Source: Zunongwangia endophytica
GTDB taxonomy: Bacteria > Bacteroidota > Bacteroidia > Flavobacteriales > Flavobacteriaceae
Reading direction: 5' to 3'
DNA length: 64,000 bases
Assembly (NCBI RefSeq): GCF_030409505.1
Contig: NZ_JAUFPZ010000002.1
Coordinates: 2,177,501-2,241,500 of the forward strand
The notes under the pieces were generated by a model. That model saw only the letters and a program-made list of their open reading frames with translations. It had not been told where the DNA came from and searched no databases. This document shows positions 19,071 through 28,669 of the stretch, in pieces. The stretch's first letter is position 1; every line of letters starts with the position of its first letter. A program made the position numbers and the translations under genes.

Positions 19071-20102
19071 TTACAGTAAACCAAAATCATCGATATAATA
19101 AACATTACCTGTACCATTAAATTCTTGCAGAATAACGCTATCTAAAGACTCCAGCCCTGCAAGGCTTAAATCGGCTACCGGTATGGATACAGTTTGCCAC
19201 TCTCCACCTGTAACAGAAACAAGATAACCATTATCAAAATCTCCATTAGACACCACCATAATGTTACCGTCATTCTCCGGATAAATTTCGAATTGTAATG
19301 TATTATAGTCGGCTGCTAAAACAGGAGCTCCACCATTCCCAATCTGAAAACCAGACCATGCATTAATTTCAACTTTTAAAGAAACTTCTCCTGTAAGTAC
19401 ATTCTCGGTATTAGCAAAATCGTTGGTAACACCCCAGCCACCAATCCACCAATCTGGATTTAACTGTTCATCATATAATTTAAATAACAAGCCTCCGAAT
19501 AACTTCTCAGATTCTGTAGTTCCACCAGCTGTAGTAATTATAATTGGCGATGGCGCAGAAACTGCTGGAGCTTCAACCACAATTTCGGTATCAGTATTGG
19601 ATATAATCGTCGCTTGATTTTCACCAAAATAAACGCTTTCTAAATTTACAAAAACAGTTCCTACAATAGTTACCTGCGTTCCTACATCTCCTGTTTTAGG
19701 ACTAAAAGATGTAATCCCCGGTGCCGGCTGCAAAATATCAAACTCATATTCTAATTCAGCTGTACTGGTCACAAGTCTCAACATTTCTGAAGGCTGATCG
19801 TACGGCGTGTTTGCATCTATCGTTACAAAAATAACCTCATCGGTTACTAAGGTTGGATTATAATAAGTATCATAATCATTGAAATATATCTTTTGCAAAG
19901 AACTAAATCCACTTCCTCTAAGAATATACATATTTTGACGCATCCCACCCATCACGACAGAATCGTTTGCAGCAAGACTTATACTTTCTATTTCTGGCGC
20001 TGTAACTAAATCGTCATTATCGTCACAGGATGTAAACAGTATGCTTAGTGATAAACAAATCACCATAACACCATATTTGATACTATTGTTTATATTTTTC
20101 AT
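19071..20102 (-). CDS. SusE-position surface glycan-binding lipoprotein with IPT/TIG domains
   Basis: About 343 residues from the ATG at 20102. A longer frame begins at 20144 but would overlap susD and bury the signal peptide, so the internal start is preferred. Lipobox Cys26 is followed by DDNDD, the acidic type of lipoprotein surface-export signal. Two IPT/TIG immunoglobulin-like folds follow (about residues 36-120 and 120-205; the motif ITSFSPKTGDVGTQVTI is diagnostic). The C-terminal 130 residues look like a beta-sandwich glycan-binding module. Located directly after susD, it likely binds mannan at the cell surface. There is no detectable catalytic motif. Confidence 0.82.
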   Translation of the reverse strand: MKNINNSIKYGVMVICLSLSILFTSCDDNDDLVTAPEIESISLAANDSVVMGGMRQNMYILRGSGFSSLQKIYFNDYDTYYNPTLVTDEVIFVTIDANTPYDQPSEMLRLVTSTAELEYEFDILQPAPGITSFSPKTGDVGTQVTIVGTVFVNLESVYFGENQATIISNTDTEIVVEAPAVSAPSPIIITTAGGTTESEKLFGGLLFKLYDEQLNPDWWIGGWGVTNDFANTENVLTGEVSLKVEINAWSGFQIGNGGAPVLAADYNTLQFEIYPENDGNIMVVSNGDFDNGYLVSVTGGEWQTVSIPVADLSLAGLESLDSVILQEFNGTGNVYYIDDFGLL

Positions 20103-20127
20103 TTTGATTCGTTTTAAAATTATTGCA

Positions 20128-21657
20128 TTAATCCTCAAAATCATATGGTACTGCTTCTTCTAACAGTAATGGGTTTGACGCCGATTCGTTTGCTGGTATC
20201 GGATAAATTAAATCTTCTGCTGTAGCCGTGTAAAATTGATCAAAGTTTTGATCTCCTCTATTTTGAGAACTTAAATATTCCACTGCATCGTTGGTAGATA
20301 ATAATCGCTTAATATCGAACCAATATTCTCCTTCGAAAGCAAATTCTCTTCTACGTTCTTCCAATAATGTTTCGTTAGTAATACTAGGCAATTCCACTAA
20401 TCCAGCTCTTTCTCTTATTCTATTAAAATACATGAGTGCCGTAGCATCTGAAGTAGTTCCTGTTCCTCCCATAGTAGCTTCCGCATAAAGCATAAGCAAA
20501 TCTGCATATCGCATGATGTACGTATTATTAGCCGTCATTCCCCAGTTATCATAAGGATCGTCTCCGCCTACCACATACTTTTTTATTGCAGAACCAGATG
20601 ATGCTGCATCAATATCTTCTGGAACGGTAAACTGTTCTCCCGAAGAAGTATAAAGGTTGTCGTAAGTATAGCCGGGAATCATAATATTTTCTACCTCTCG
20701 TTGATCACCGCCAGGGTAAATATCCAGGATATCCTGCGACGGTCCAAAAACATTCCAATCCCCTATATTACCAAGGCCATAACCACCGGCAGAATTAGCA
20801 ATATTACTTTGGTTACCAGATCCATAATCTGTCGAAATCGTCCATTGTATAGCGAAAATCGATTCTTCGTTATTATTATTTTCAGTTAAAAATAAGTCGG
20901 CATAATTATCTAAAAGCTGAAATTCTCCAGAGTTAATTACCTCAGCTGATAAATTTTTAGCTTCAGCAAATTTCTCCTGAGATAAATACACTTTTGCAAG
21001 TACTGCCTTCGCAGAACCAACTGAAACTCTCTTATTACTGGCATAATCTGCACCTCTAATTTTTTCAGGCAGCAAATCTATCGCCATAGTTAAATCACTT
21101 TCTATAAATCGGTAAATATCTTGTTCTGGATTCTTAGGAACTTGTGGGCTATAGATATAATCATACGTATTTTCTATTATCGGAACTTCTTCCCAAAATC
21201 TAACAAGATAGAAATAAGCCACTGCTCTTAGAAAATAGGCTTCACCTTTTACAATATCTATGGTTTCCTGATCTACATCGCCACCAACCCGATCGTCTAA
21301 ATTATTGATAAGTTCGTTAGATTGTGCGACTACAGAATATAAACTACCCCACGTGTTTTCTAACATGGGATTAGACGATGTTACCGTGAACTGAGTAAAG
21401 GATAAATGCGTATAGTTAAACATATTCCCTGAAATTGTTTCTGTCATTGGCCAGAAAGAGGTACTAAACATGTTCCACCACGGCTTATAATATAAAGGTG
21501 CAATTCGAGAATTTACCTGATCGTTAGTATAATAAAAATCATTATCTGAATAATTATCTTCTGGTGGTCGCTCTAAAAAGTCGCTACAAGAAGAGATACT
21601 AGCTAATAAAACCAAGCCTAAAGCAAGTCTACGGAAGTTATATAAAAATTGTATCAT
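20128..21657 (-). CDS. SusD-family outer-membrane glycan-binding lipoprotein
   Basis: 509-residue RagB/SusD family lipoprotein. Lipobox Cys24 is followed by SDFLERPPEDN, the usual SusD start. TPR-like helices with the AYFLRAVAYFYLVRFW motif follow, and the C-terminal SusD domain carries ADLLMLYAEA, FNRIRERAGL and RREFAFEGEYWFDIKR. It caps the SusC channel and delivers oligosaccharides to it. Its start lies 11 bp after the susC stop codon, a coupled pair. The specific ligand, beta-mannan, is inferred from the surrounding enzymes. Confidence 0.95.
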   Translation of the reverse strand: MIQFLYNFRRLALGLVLLASISSCSDFLERPPEDNYSDNDFYYTNDQVNSRIAPLYYKPWWNMFSTSFWPMTETISGNMFNYTHLSFTQFTVTSSNPMLENTWGSLYSVVAQSNELINNLDDRVGGDVDQETIDIVKGEAYFLRAVAYFYLVRFWEEVPIIENTYDYIYSPQVPKNPEQDIYRFIESDLTMAIDLLPEKIRGADYASNKRVSVGSAKAVLAKVYLSQEKFAEAKNLSAEVINSGEFQLLDNYADLFLTENNNNEESIFAIQWTISTDYGSGNQSNIANSAGGYGLGNIGDWNVFGPSQDILDIYPGGDQREVENIMIPGYTYDNLYTSSGEQFTVPEDIDAASSGSAIKKYVVGGDDPYDNWGMTANNTYIMRYADLLMLYAEATMGGTGTTSDATALMYFNRIRERAGLVELPSITNETLLEERRREFAFEGEYWFDIKRLLSTNDAVEYLSSQNRGDQNFDQFYTATAEDLIYPIPANESASNPLLLEEAVPYDFED

Positions 21658-21668
21658 GTTTTATTAAA

Positions 21669-24600
21669 TTAGAATTCAAGATTTAGTCCCATGGTATAAG
21701 TTACCGGTGAAGGATATCGACCATTATCGATTCCCATTAGTAATGAATTTTGATTTATCGATCCAACCTCTGGATCATATCCACTGTAATCTGTAAGCGT
21801 ATATAGGTTTTGGGCACCTACATAAATTCTTAATCTAGATAAGTTGACTTGAGAGATCGCATCTGTAGGTAAATTGTACCCTAGCGTTACATTTTGTAAT
21901 CTTAGATAAGAACCATCTTCTACAAAACGTGAAGACAATCGGTTGTTATCATGATCTGCTAACTGAGGCCGTGGTAAACTAGCATCAGTATTTTCTTGTG
22001 TCCAAAAATCACCTGCTTCTGCTAGCTGATTAATGTAAAGATTTGCATTAAAAGTTCCGTACTTTCTGGTTAAGTTAAGTAGATCATTTCCGTAAGAACC
22101 TTGTAAAAATACAGACAGTGTGATTCCCTTGTATTCAAAATTATTAGTAAAGCCAAAAGTAAAGTCTGGATGCGGATTTCCTATAAATGTAAAATCATCC
22201 TCAGATATGTTACCATCATTGTTAATATCCACATATCTAACATCGCCAACTTCGGGGGTTTCACCAAAGTACATTCCTACATTCCCAAGTTCTTCTGCTG
22301 TGATTAATCCATCAGCTTCTAGGCCATAGAACTGACCAATTGGCTTTCCTATTACTGAATTGGTTACCGTTAAATCATTGTAATTTAAATCTGCAATTTC
22401 CTGAATCAAATTAAGACTCTCGTTTATCTGGGTCAATTCATTATTATATTGAGATACGATTAAAGAAGTATTCCAAGAGAAATCATTATCGCCAGCTGTG
22501 TTATACTTTAAAGAAAAATCCCACCCAATATTTTCCATCTCACCAACATTAACCGTAGGATTGTTAACACCACCTTCGTAACCTTGATCACCTGTTAAAT
22601 AAGCCGGTAACGGAATGGTATATAAAAAGTCCTTTGAAGCTTTATTATAACGCTCTACCGTTAGCTGAAGTCTATTCGAAAAAAATGCCATATCCAAACC
22701 AAAGTTGGTTTGCTTCATAGACTCCCACTTTAAATCTGGGTTACCTAGATTAGCCACTAAAAATCCAACTCCGTCTAAAGAATTAAAAGAAGATAGTGCA
22801 CTACCGTAAGTATAATTCCCGATATTTTGATTACCAGTTTCGCCATAACCTGCACGGAATCTTAGATCACTTAAAAATTCTAGATCATCCATAAAAGATT
22901 CTGAAGATATTCTCCAGGATCCGGAAACTCCTGGGAAGTATCCCCATCTATTTCCTTCAGCAAATTTTGAAGAACCATCAGCTCTATAGGTCGCACTAAT
23001 ACTATACTTATTATTGAAATCGTACATTACACGACCAAAGAATGAAAGTAAAGCAGCACTCCCTTTATAATCTGTAGAAGTAGTGACATCTGCAACATTT
23101 AATGCTCTAATTTGATCGCTTACAAAGCCATTCCCTTGAGAAACAACTCCCGACCATACATTTTCTGAAGATTCGTGTCCTAATAACACATTCAGGTTGT
23201 GTTTCCCGAAACTCTTATTATAGGTTAATAAATTCTTCAAGTTCCAGCTATACCAATTTTGTCTTCTTACATTAAGAACAGCCTCTTCAGTATTTAAAAA
23301 TTCTGCTTTAGGTGTATACTTGTCGAATTCACTAAATTCTGTATTTGCACCAAACTCTAATCGATACTTTAAACCGTCGATAATATCAGCTTCTAAATAG
23401 GTATTCCCTAAAAAGCTTTTACGGATAAGATCGGTATCAATCGACAATGCCATTCCTAAAGGATTGTTGAAAAAGATATTTAAGTCGTTATTTTCCTGAA
23501 CCTGGAATTCTCCATCACCAGTATACGCCGCTAAATCTGGAGCAGACAGTACAGAGTAATTTATAATACCATTACTACTCGAGTTAAACACCAAATTTTC
23601 ATCAGTTACAGATGTAGATAAATTAGCTCCTACTCGCAACCAATCTCTCACATTACCATCTAAATTTGTTCTAAACGTATAGCGCTTTAAACTAGAGCCT
23701 TCGATAGTACCTTCTTGATCGTAGTAACCACCTGAAAGGTAATACGTAAAATCTTTCTTTCTTCCCGAAAATGATAACTGATGATTTTTTGTAGCGGCTG
23801 TTTTAAATAACTTTTCCTGCCAATCGGTCCCCTCTCCTAGTAAGTCTGGATTTTGAAATTCTATTCTCGTTTCTAGTCCATAAATATCTGCTAATGCATT
23901 TTGCTGCGTAGCATATTGTCTAAGATTCATCACATCCAAAAGTTTAGATTGTGATCTAAATGCGATATAAGAATCATAAGTAATTTTCCCTATCTCACTT
24001 TTACCAGATTTTGTAGTAATTAAAACAACACCATTAGCCCCGCGAGAACCATAAATCGCAGTAGCCGAGGCATCCTTTAGAACAGTTACACTCTCGATAT
24101 CACTAGGATTGATCGATGCCAATGGGTTTACTGTAGTTTCCCCATCACCAGCAAAATTTCCTCCTGCTATTGGTCTTCCACTAGTCGCAGTATTACGCGC
24201 ATCTCCCGAAACCGGTATACCATCTATAATATACAACGGCTCATTACTTCCGGTTAAAGATGTTGCTCCTCTAATTTTTACTGAAACCGCCGCTCCCGGT
24301 TTCCCTGAATCATTAGTTACGGTAACTCCGGCCGCCTGGCCTTGTAACATTTGATCTACGGTTGCCTGAGGTTGGTCTCTAATATTTTCCATATCGACTA
24401 CCGACACCGCGCTATTAATCTGTTCCTTTCTTTGAGATCCATAACCTATAAGCACTACTTCTCCCAAGCCTTCAATATTTTCCTCTAATATTAAATCGAT
24501 ATTAGATTTACCTGAAACGCTAAATTCCTTAGAGTTATAGCCCACATAGCTAAATAAAATGGTAGCTCCTTCACTAACATCAATACTATAATTACCGTCA

Positions 24601-24770
24601 AAATTGGTAATTACACCATTATTGGTTCCTTTCTCTATTACCGATACACCGGGTAGCGGAATATTATCCGAATCTCTTACCGTACCTTCTATGGTCTTTT
24701 GCTGACCAAAAACAGTTAAAGTAGCCAATAGTAAAAAAGGAATCCACAAGCCTTTCTTTAATTCTTTCAT
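21669..24770 (-). CDS. SusC-family TonB-dependent outer-membrane oligosaccharide transporter
   Basis: 1033-residue TonB-dependent receptor. It begins with a signal peptide (about 1-22), a carboxypeptidase D regulatory-like domain (IEGTVRDSDNIPLPGVSV), the TonB-box/plug region (VVLIGYGSQRKEQ and QGQAAGVTV), the plug signature PLYIIDGIPV, and a 22-strand barrel ending in the aromatic LNLEF. The length and layout are those of SusC proteins. It imports mannan oligosaccharides across the outer membrane with SusD. It is the first gene of the minus-strand operon and divergent from the restriction enzyme at 25200. Confidence 0.96.
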   Translation of the reverse strand: MKELKKGLWIPFLLLATLTVFGQQKTIEGTVRDSDNIPLPGVSVIEKGTNNGVITNFDGNYSIDVSEGATILFSYVGYNSKEFSVSGKSNIDLILEENIEGLGEVVLIGYGSQRKEQINSAVSVVDMENIRDQPQATVDQMLQGQAAGVTVTNDSGKPGAAVSVKIRGATSLTGSNEPLYIIDGIPVSGDARNTATSGRPIAGGNFAGDGETTVNPLASINPSDIESVTVLKDASATAIYGSRGANGVVLITTKSGKSEIGKITYDSYIAFRSQSKLLDVMNLRQYATQQNALADIYGLETRIEFQNPDLLGEGTDWQEKLFKTAATKNHQLSFSGRKKDFTYYLSGGYYDQEGTIEGSSLKRYTFRTNLDGNVRDWLRVGANLSTSVTDENLVFNSSSNGIINYSVLSAPDLAAYTGDGEFQVQENNDLNIFFNNPLGMALSIDTDLIRKSFLGNTYLEADIIDGLKYRLEFGANTEFSEFDKYTPKAEFLNTEEAVLNVRRQNWYSWNLKNLLTYNKSFGKHNLNVLLGHESSENVWSGVVSQGNGFVSDQIRALNVADVTTSTDYKGSAALLSFFGRVMYDFNNKYSISATYRADGSSKFAEGNRWGYFPGVSGSWRISSESFMDDLEFLSDLRFRAGYGETGNQNIGNYTYGSALSSFNSLDGVGFLVANLGNPDLKWESMKQTNFGLDMAFFSNRLQLTVERYNKASKDFLYTIPLPAYLTGDQGYEGGVNNPTVNVGEMENIGWDFSLKYNTAGDNDFSWNTSLIVSQYNNELTQINESLNLIQEIADLNYNDLTVTNSVIGKPIGQFYGLEADGLITAEELGNVGMYFGETPEVGDVRYVDINNDGNISEDDFTFIGNPHPDFTFGFTNNFEYKGITLSVFLQGSYGNDLLNLTRKYGTFNANLYINQLAEAGDFWTQENTDASLPRPQLADHDNNRLSSRFVEDGSYLRLQNVTLGYNLPTDAISQVNLSRLRIYVGAQNLYTLTDYSGYDPEVGSINQNSLLMGIDNGRYPSPVTYTMGLNLEF

Positions 24771-25199
24771 TTGATCTAATTTAAATTTGTAAGTATTTAA
24801 ATTACTACAACCTTTTCGTAGAAAAATTTAAGTATTCTTCAAAAAATGGTATGTAGAATATAGAATTCAAATTTATAAGTATAGTGGTTAGTATATTAAT
24901 ATTATTTTGTCAATTTGTTATCAAAATCATACGATGATTGATAATTCCGAAATGGGTTACTTTATCTTCTTTGCTAAAACATTTTTCCATCTTGAATATC
25001 ATCTCTTTACAAATTTTCAAAATTATTGAATATCATAGGGTGAAGCGGTGTTACATGTAGTAAGTAGAAAAAATCTACACAGATGATTAAGTGCTGATGA
25101 AACAGAAGACTACTATTTCCTTTAAATTTTATAATTAAAACAGATGCTAAAAAATACTTTTAGTTATTTTTAAATTTTAAAGATATTTTTAATTAGCTA
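24771..25199. other. Divergent intergenic region between susC and the restriction enzyme
   Basis: A 429-bp AT-rich gap that marks the border of the mannan locus. It contains a minus-strand TAAATTTG octamer (24868-24875), a small inverted repeat ATCAT-ACG-ATGAT (24926-24938), and ATTGATAATT (24937-24946), a 10-mer that recurs in reverse orientation upstream of GH26 at 15739-15748. No coding frame or RNA gene was recognised. Confidence 0.5.
24868..24875 (-). promoter_or_regulatory. Candidate -7 promoter box for susC
   Basis: On the minus strand this reads TAAATTTG, matching the Bacteroidota TAnnTTTG consensus, about 98 bp before the susC start. A -33 TTTG at 19-21 bp spacing is not evident, consistent with dependence on an activator such as the HTCS protein. 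Confidence 0.4.
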
Positions 25200-28100
25200 A
25201 TGGCATTATTTCAGACTTCCGTATTAAAAAAACATCTAAAAGCTCAAGATAATTTAGTAATTAGCAAAGCTTACAAAACCTTTAGTCGCTATTTTTTAGA
25301 TTCTAAAATTCAGGAAAATATTAAAAGCTCTAAAGAAGAAGAATATCAGGGTATTTTTTTAACGGAGCTCTTTGTAAACATTCTAGGTTATACCATGAAG
25401 CCCAATACCAATTACAATTTGGTAGCCGAATATAAAAACCAAACCAACTCGCGCAAGGCTGATGGTGCTATTTTAAAAGATGAAGTAGCCTTAGGCGTTA
25501 TCGAGCTAAAAGGAACCAACACCAAACACTTAGAAGGGATTCGGCAGCAAGCCTTTGATTATAAAGCCAACCAAAAGGGCTGTGTATATGTAATTACATC
25601 CAATTTCGAGAAACTTCGGTTTTATATTAACGATGCCACCGAGTTTTTAGAGTTCAATTTATTTCAATTAACGCAAGATCAGTTTGCACTGCTATATTTA
25701 TGCCTTCAGCAGGATAATTTAATAAGCGGGTTACCCTTAAAAATTAAAGAAGCTTCTTTAGTTGAAGAAGAACAAATTACCAAAGGTTTTTATAAAGATT
25801 ATTCTATTTTTAAACGCGAATTATACCGCGATTTAGTAAGGAATAATGCAAAGAAGTTGAAAAATTTGCGACATTCTGAATTGGTTTCGGAAACGCAGCA
25901 AAGCGATAATGAAGCTTTACAAACGGAATTTGATCGGTTAGAAAAAAATGTAAAACTCACATTATTTAAAAAATCGCAGAAATTAATCGATCGGTTTTTG
26001 TTTATCTTTTTTGCAGAAGATCGCGGATTGTTACCACCCAACGCCATTTTACAAATTATAGAGGATTGGCACCAATTAAAAGATCTCGATGTTAACCAAC
26101 CACTATACGAGCGTTTTAAACTCTATTTTAAGTATTTAGACACCGGCCGAAAAGGCACCGATAAAAAAGCTGAAATTTTTGCCTATAATGGCGGACTTTT
26201 TAAACCGGATGCGCTACTAAATTTACTAGAAATTAACGATGAATTACTAGCAAAACACACCGCAAAATTATCGAAATACGATTTTGAAAGCCAAGTAGAT
26301 GTAAACATTCTCGGGCATATTTTTGAAAATTCGCTCAACGAAATTGAAAGCGTAAATGCGGAAATTGAAGGCGATAATTTTGACAAACAAAAGAGTAAAC
26401 GTAAAAAAGATGGGGTGTTTTACACGCCTAAATATATTACCAAATATATTGTAGAAAATACGGTAGGCAAGCTTTGCGAAGAAAAGAAAACCGAACTCGA
26501 ATTTCGGGAAGAAGAGTATTTTGAAGTTAAAAAAGGAACCCACATTGCCACCAAAAAGAAATTACTCGCCACGCTAGATACGTATCGAGATTGGTTATTA
26601 CAGCTAACTATTTGTGATCCTGCTTGTGGATCGGGAGCATTTTTAAACCAGGCGTTAGAGTTTCTCATTGCAGAACACACCTATATCGACGAGCTAAAAG
26701 CGAAAGTATTGGGCGGTGCTATTGTGTTTAGCGATATTGAAAATACCATTTTAGAGAACAATATTTATGGCGTAGATATTAACGAAGAAAGTGTAGAAAT
26801 TGCCAAACTTTCCCTTTGGCTACGTACCGCACAACCCCGTAGAAAATTAAACGATTTAAGCAATAGTATAAAATGCGGAAACTCGCTAATAGACGCTAAA
26901 AGTGTTGCCGGCGATAAAGCTTTTAAATGGGAAACCGAATTTCCGGAAGTTTTTGCTAAGGGTGGTTTTGATGTGGTGATTGGGAATCCGCCTTATGGGG
27001 CTGAATTCAATGAAACAAATAAAAAATTTATCCAAAAAAGCTATATAAGCTATCAATATAAATTTGAAAGTTATTTATATTTTTATGAAAAAGGAATCAC
27101 TATTTTAAAAAATTCTGGTTTACTCTCCTTTATAACTCCTGAATTATTTTTGAGATTAGATAAATCCTTAAATATCCGAAAATATTTATTAAACCATTCA
27201 ATTCCTTTAGAATTCAAATTTTGTGGTGAAAAAGTGTTTGAAGATGTAAACGTAAATAGCGTAATTGCTACATTTAGAAAAGAAGATTCCACTAAAAATA
27301 AATACTTTAAAATAATACCACTTAATCAACCCAAATGGTATTATGAAATATCTAGATGGAAGTCAGAACCGCTATTAATAATTGATTACCAAGTAAGTCC
27401 CTTAACTATAAAAATAACTGAAAAAATTTTCAATAAATCTAAAAAACTGGGGAGTTATGGAGAAGCTATTCAAGGATTAACACCTTATGATAGTTATAAA
27501 GGACAATCCAAGGAAATCATAAAATCTAGAGCTTTTCATCATCCCAATAAAATAGATGATTCTTGCGGTATTTGGTTAGATGGAAAAAATATCGGAAGAT
27601 ACTATTATGTTACAGGAACAGAATGGCTTCAATACGGTGATTGGTTAGCTTCGCCAAGAGAACCGAGATTCTTTGAAGGTGCTCGATTACTATTTAGAGA
27701 GGTTCCTGGATCAGGAAGACGTATTCAATGCACTTATTTAGAAGATAGATTTTATTATGGGCATAGCATTACTCCATTTAAATTGGATGAAAAACTTGAC
27801 AAAAATATTTTATATAAGTTGTTAGCTATTGTTAACTCAAAAATGATCAGTTGGTTTGCTTCTGTAAAAGTTTCAAACTTTGCAAAAAAAACATTCCCAA
27901 AGCTAAATCCTAAAGATATAAAGAGTTTGCCTATAAGTGAAGAGATTAATCTTTCTAAAAGCAATAATCTTCAGATTGCTGCAATTGAAATTATAGAAAA
28001 AAATAAGAAAATCAAGGTGGTTGTAAATAAATTCCAAAACTACTTATTATCGCAATTTCCGATAGAAAAACTCACTAAAAAACTCCAAAACTGGCATGAG

Positions 28101-28361
28101 CTAGATTTTGGGGAGTTTATTAAAGAACTCAATAAAGCCATTACTAAGGAAAATCGAGAACGCCGTAAAAACGAGCAAGAAGAAATCCCAAAACTCACCA
28201 AAAAAGCGGAGTTTGAGTGGATGGAACTTTTTGAAGACAACAAGAAAAAAGCGGTAGAGTTGCAAACGCAAATCAATCAGCTCGACCACCAAATCGACCA
28301 AATGGTGTACGAATTATACGGCCTAACCGATGAAGAAATAAAAATCGTTGAACAATCTTAA
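25200..28361 (+). CDS. Type IIG restriction enzyme/adenine-N6 methyltransferase, single chain
   Basis: 1053-residue fused restriction-modification protein. The N-terminus carries a PD-(D/E)xK nuclease signature (Asp88 and Glu102-Leu-Lys104 in GVIELKG). A helical linker follows, then an Eco57I-type methyltransferase with motif I DPACGSGAF (Asp473) and catalytic motif IV NPPYG (Asn596). The C-terminal third is a TaqI-like target recognition region ending in a coiled-coil-rich tail (LDHQIDQMVYELYGL). Both activities and the specificity region sit in one polypeptide, so no separate S subunit is needed. Bases from about 27000 to 28030 are visibly more AT-rich than the flanks, matching the specificity region. 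The recognition site cannot be predicted. Confidence 0.9.
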   Translation: MALFQTSVLKKHLKAQDNLVISKAYKTFSRYFLDSKIQENIKSSKEEEYQGIFLTELFVNILGYTMKPNTNYNLVAEYKNQTNSRKADGAILKDEVALGVIELKGTNTKHLEGIRQQAFDYKANQKGCVYVITSNFEKLRFYINDATEFLEFNLFQLTQDQFALLYLCLQQDNLISGLPLKIKEASLVEEEQITKGFYKDYSIFKRELYRDLVRNNAKKLKNLRHSELVSETQQSDNEALQTEFDRLEKNVKLTLFKKSQKLIDRFLFIFFAEDRGLLPPNAILQIIEDWHQLKDLDVNQPLYERFKLYFKYLDTGRKGTDKKAEIFAYNGGLFKPDALLNLLEINDELLAKHTAKLSKYDFESQVDVNILGHIFENSLNEIESVNAEIEGDNFDKQKSKRKKDGVFYTPKYITKYIVENTVGKLCEEKKTELEFREEEYFEVKKGTHIATKKKLLATLDTYRDWLLQLTICDPACGSGAFLNQALEFLIAEHTYIDELKAKVLGGAIVFSDIENTILENNIYGVDINEESVEIAKLSLWLRTAQPRRKLNDLSNSIKCGNSLIDAKSVAGDKAFKWETEFPEVFAKGGFDVVIGNPPYGAEFNETNKKFIQKSYISYQYKFESYLYFYEKGITILKNSGLLSFITPELFLRLDKSLNIRKYLLNHSIPLEFKFCGEKVFEDVNVNSVIATFRKEDSTKNKYFKIIPLNQPKWYYEISRWKSEPLLIIDYQVSPLTIKITEKIFNKSKKLGSYGEAIQGLTPYDSYKGQSKEIIKSRAFHHPNKIDDSCGIWLDGKNIGRYYYVTGTEWLQYGDWLASPREPRFFEGARLLFREVPGSGRRIQCTYLEDRFYYGHSITPFKLDEKLDKNILYKLLAIVNSKMISWFASVKVSNFAKKTFPKLNPKDIKSLPISEEINLSKSNNLQIAAIEIIEKNKKIKVVVNKFQNYLLSQFPIEKLTKKLQNWHELDFGEFIKELNKAITKENRERRKNEQEEIPKLTKKAEFEWMELFEDNKKKAVELQTQINQLDHQIDQMVYELYGLTDEEIKIVEQS

Positions 28362-28669
28362 TCTTTTCTATAAAAGCTTATGATTTTTATTCACGAGCAC
28401 TTAAAAAATAGAATGACGCGAGCTAAATCGCCATTGTAGAAAATTCGTAGTTAGTTGAAATTACAATCTGGCGATTCACCAGCACCGCTAAACGAAAATA
28501 GGAATGGTGAGAGATGAAACGCTATCGCATAGATAGCTTAAATATTAAAACATCGTCACCCTAAACTTGATTAACTTCGTTGAATCTTCGATTTCAGGAT
28601 CTTATCAAAATTAAAAAAGTAGGATGAGATATTGTGTCAAGCACAGCATGACACAGAAAAGATTAAATC
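28362..28669. other. Intergenic stretch between restriction enzyme and GIY-YIG-like gene
   Basis: A 308-bp non-coding stretch. Its right half is a REP-like repeat (28554-28653). The left half contains no recognised element. No terminator with a T-run is apparent after the restriction gene, so read-through into the next gene is possible. Confidence 0.45.
28554..28653. repeat. REP-like intergenic repeat, copy B
   Basis: A roughly 100-bp element starting CGTCACCCTAAACTTGATT and ending GTCAAGCACAGCATGACA. The CGTCA and TGACA ends mirror those of the element at 6474-6555, and the interior keeps the same order of short words. A segment near 28571-28590 looks like an extra insertion or duplication relative to a simpler ancestor. 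Confidence 0.45.

Noticed and set aside
20103..20144. Upstream start of the TIG-domain lipoprotein
   Set aside because: It overlaps susD and hides the lipoprotein signal, which begins at the ATG at 20102.
25799..28301. Several minus-strand frames inside the restriction enzyme
   Set aside because: They are shadows of the coding strand, rich in Ser/Phe/Leu as expected for antisense of AT-rich coding DNA, with no motif.
28362..28669. Possible CRISPR-like or tandem repeat array
   Set aside because: Only a single REP-like copy with imperfect ends is present; there are no regularly spaced identical repeats.
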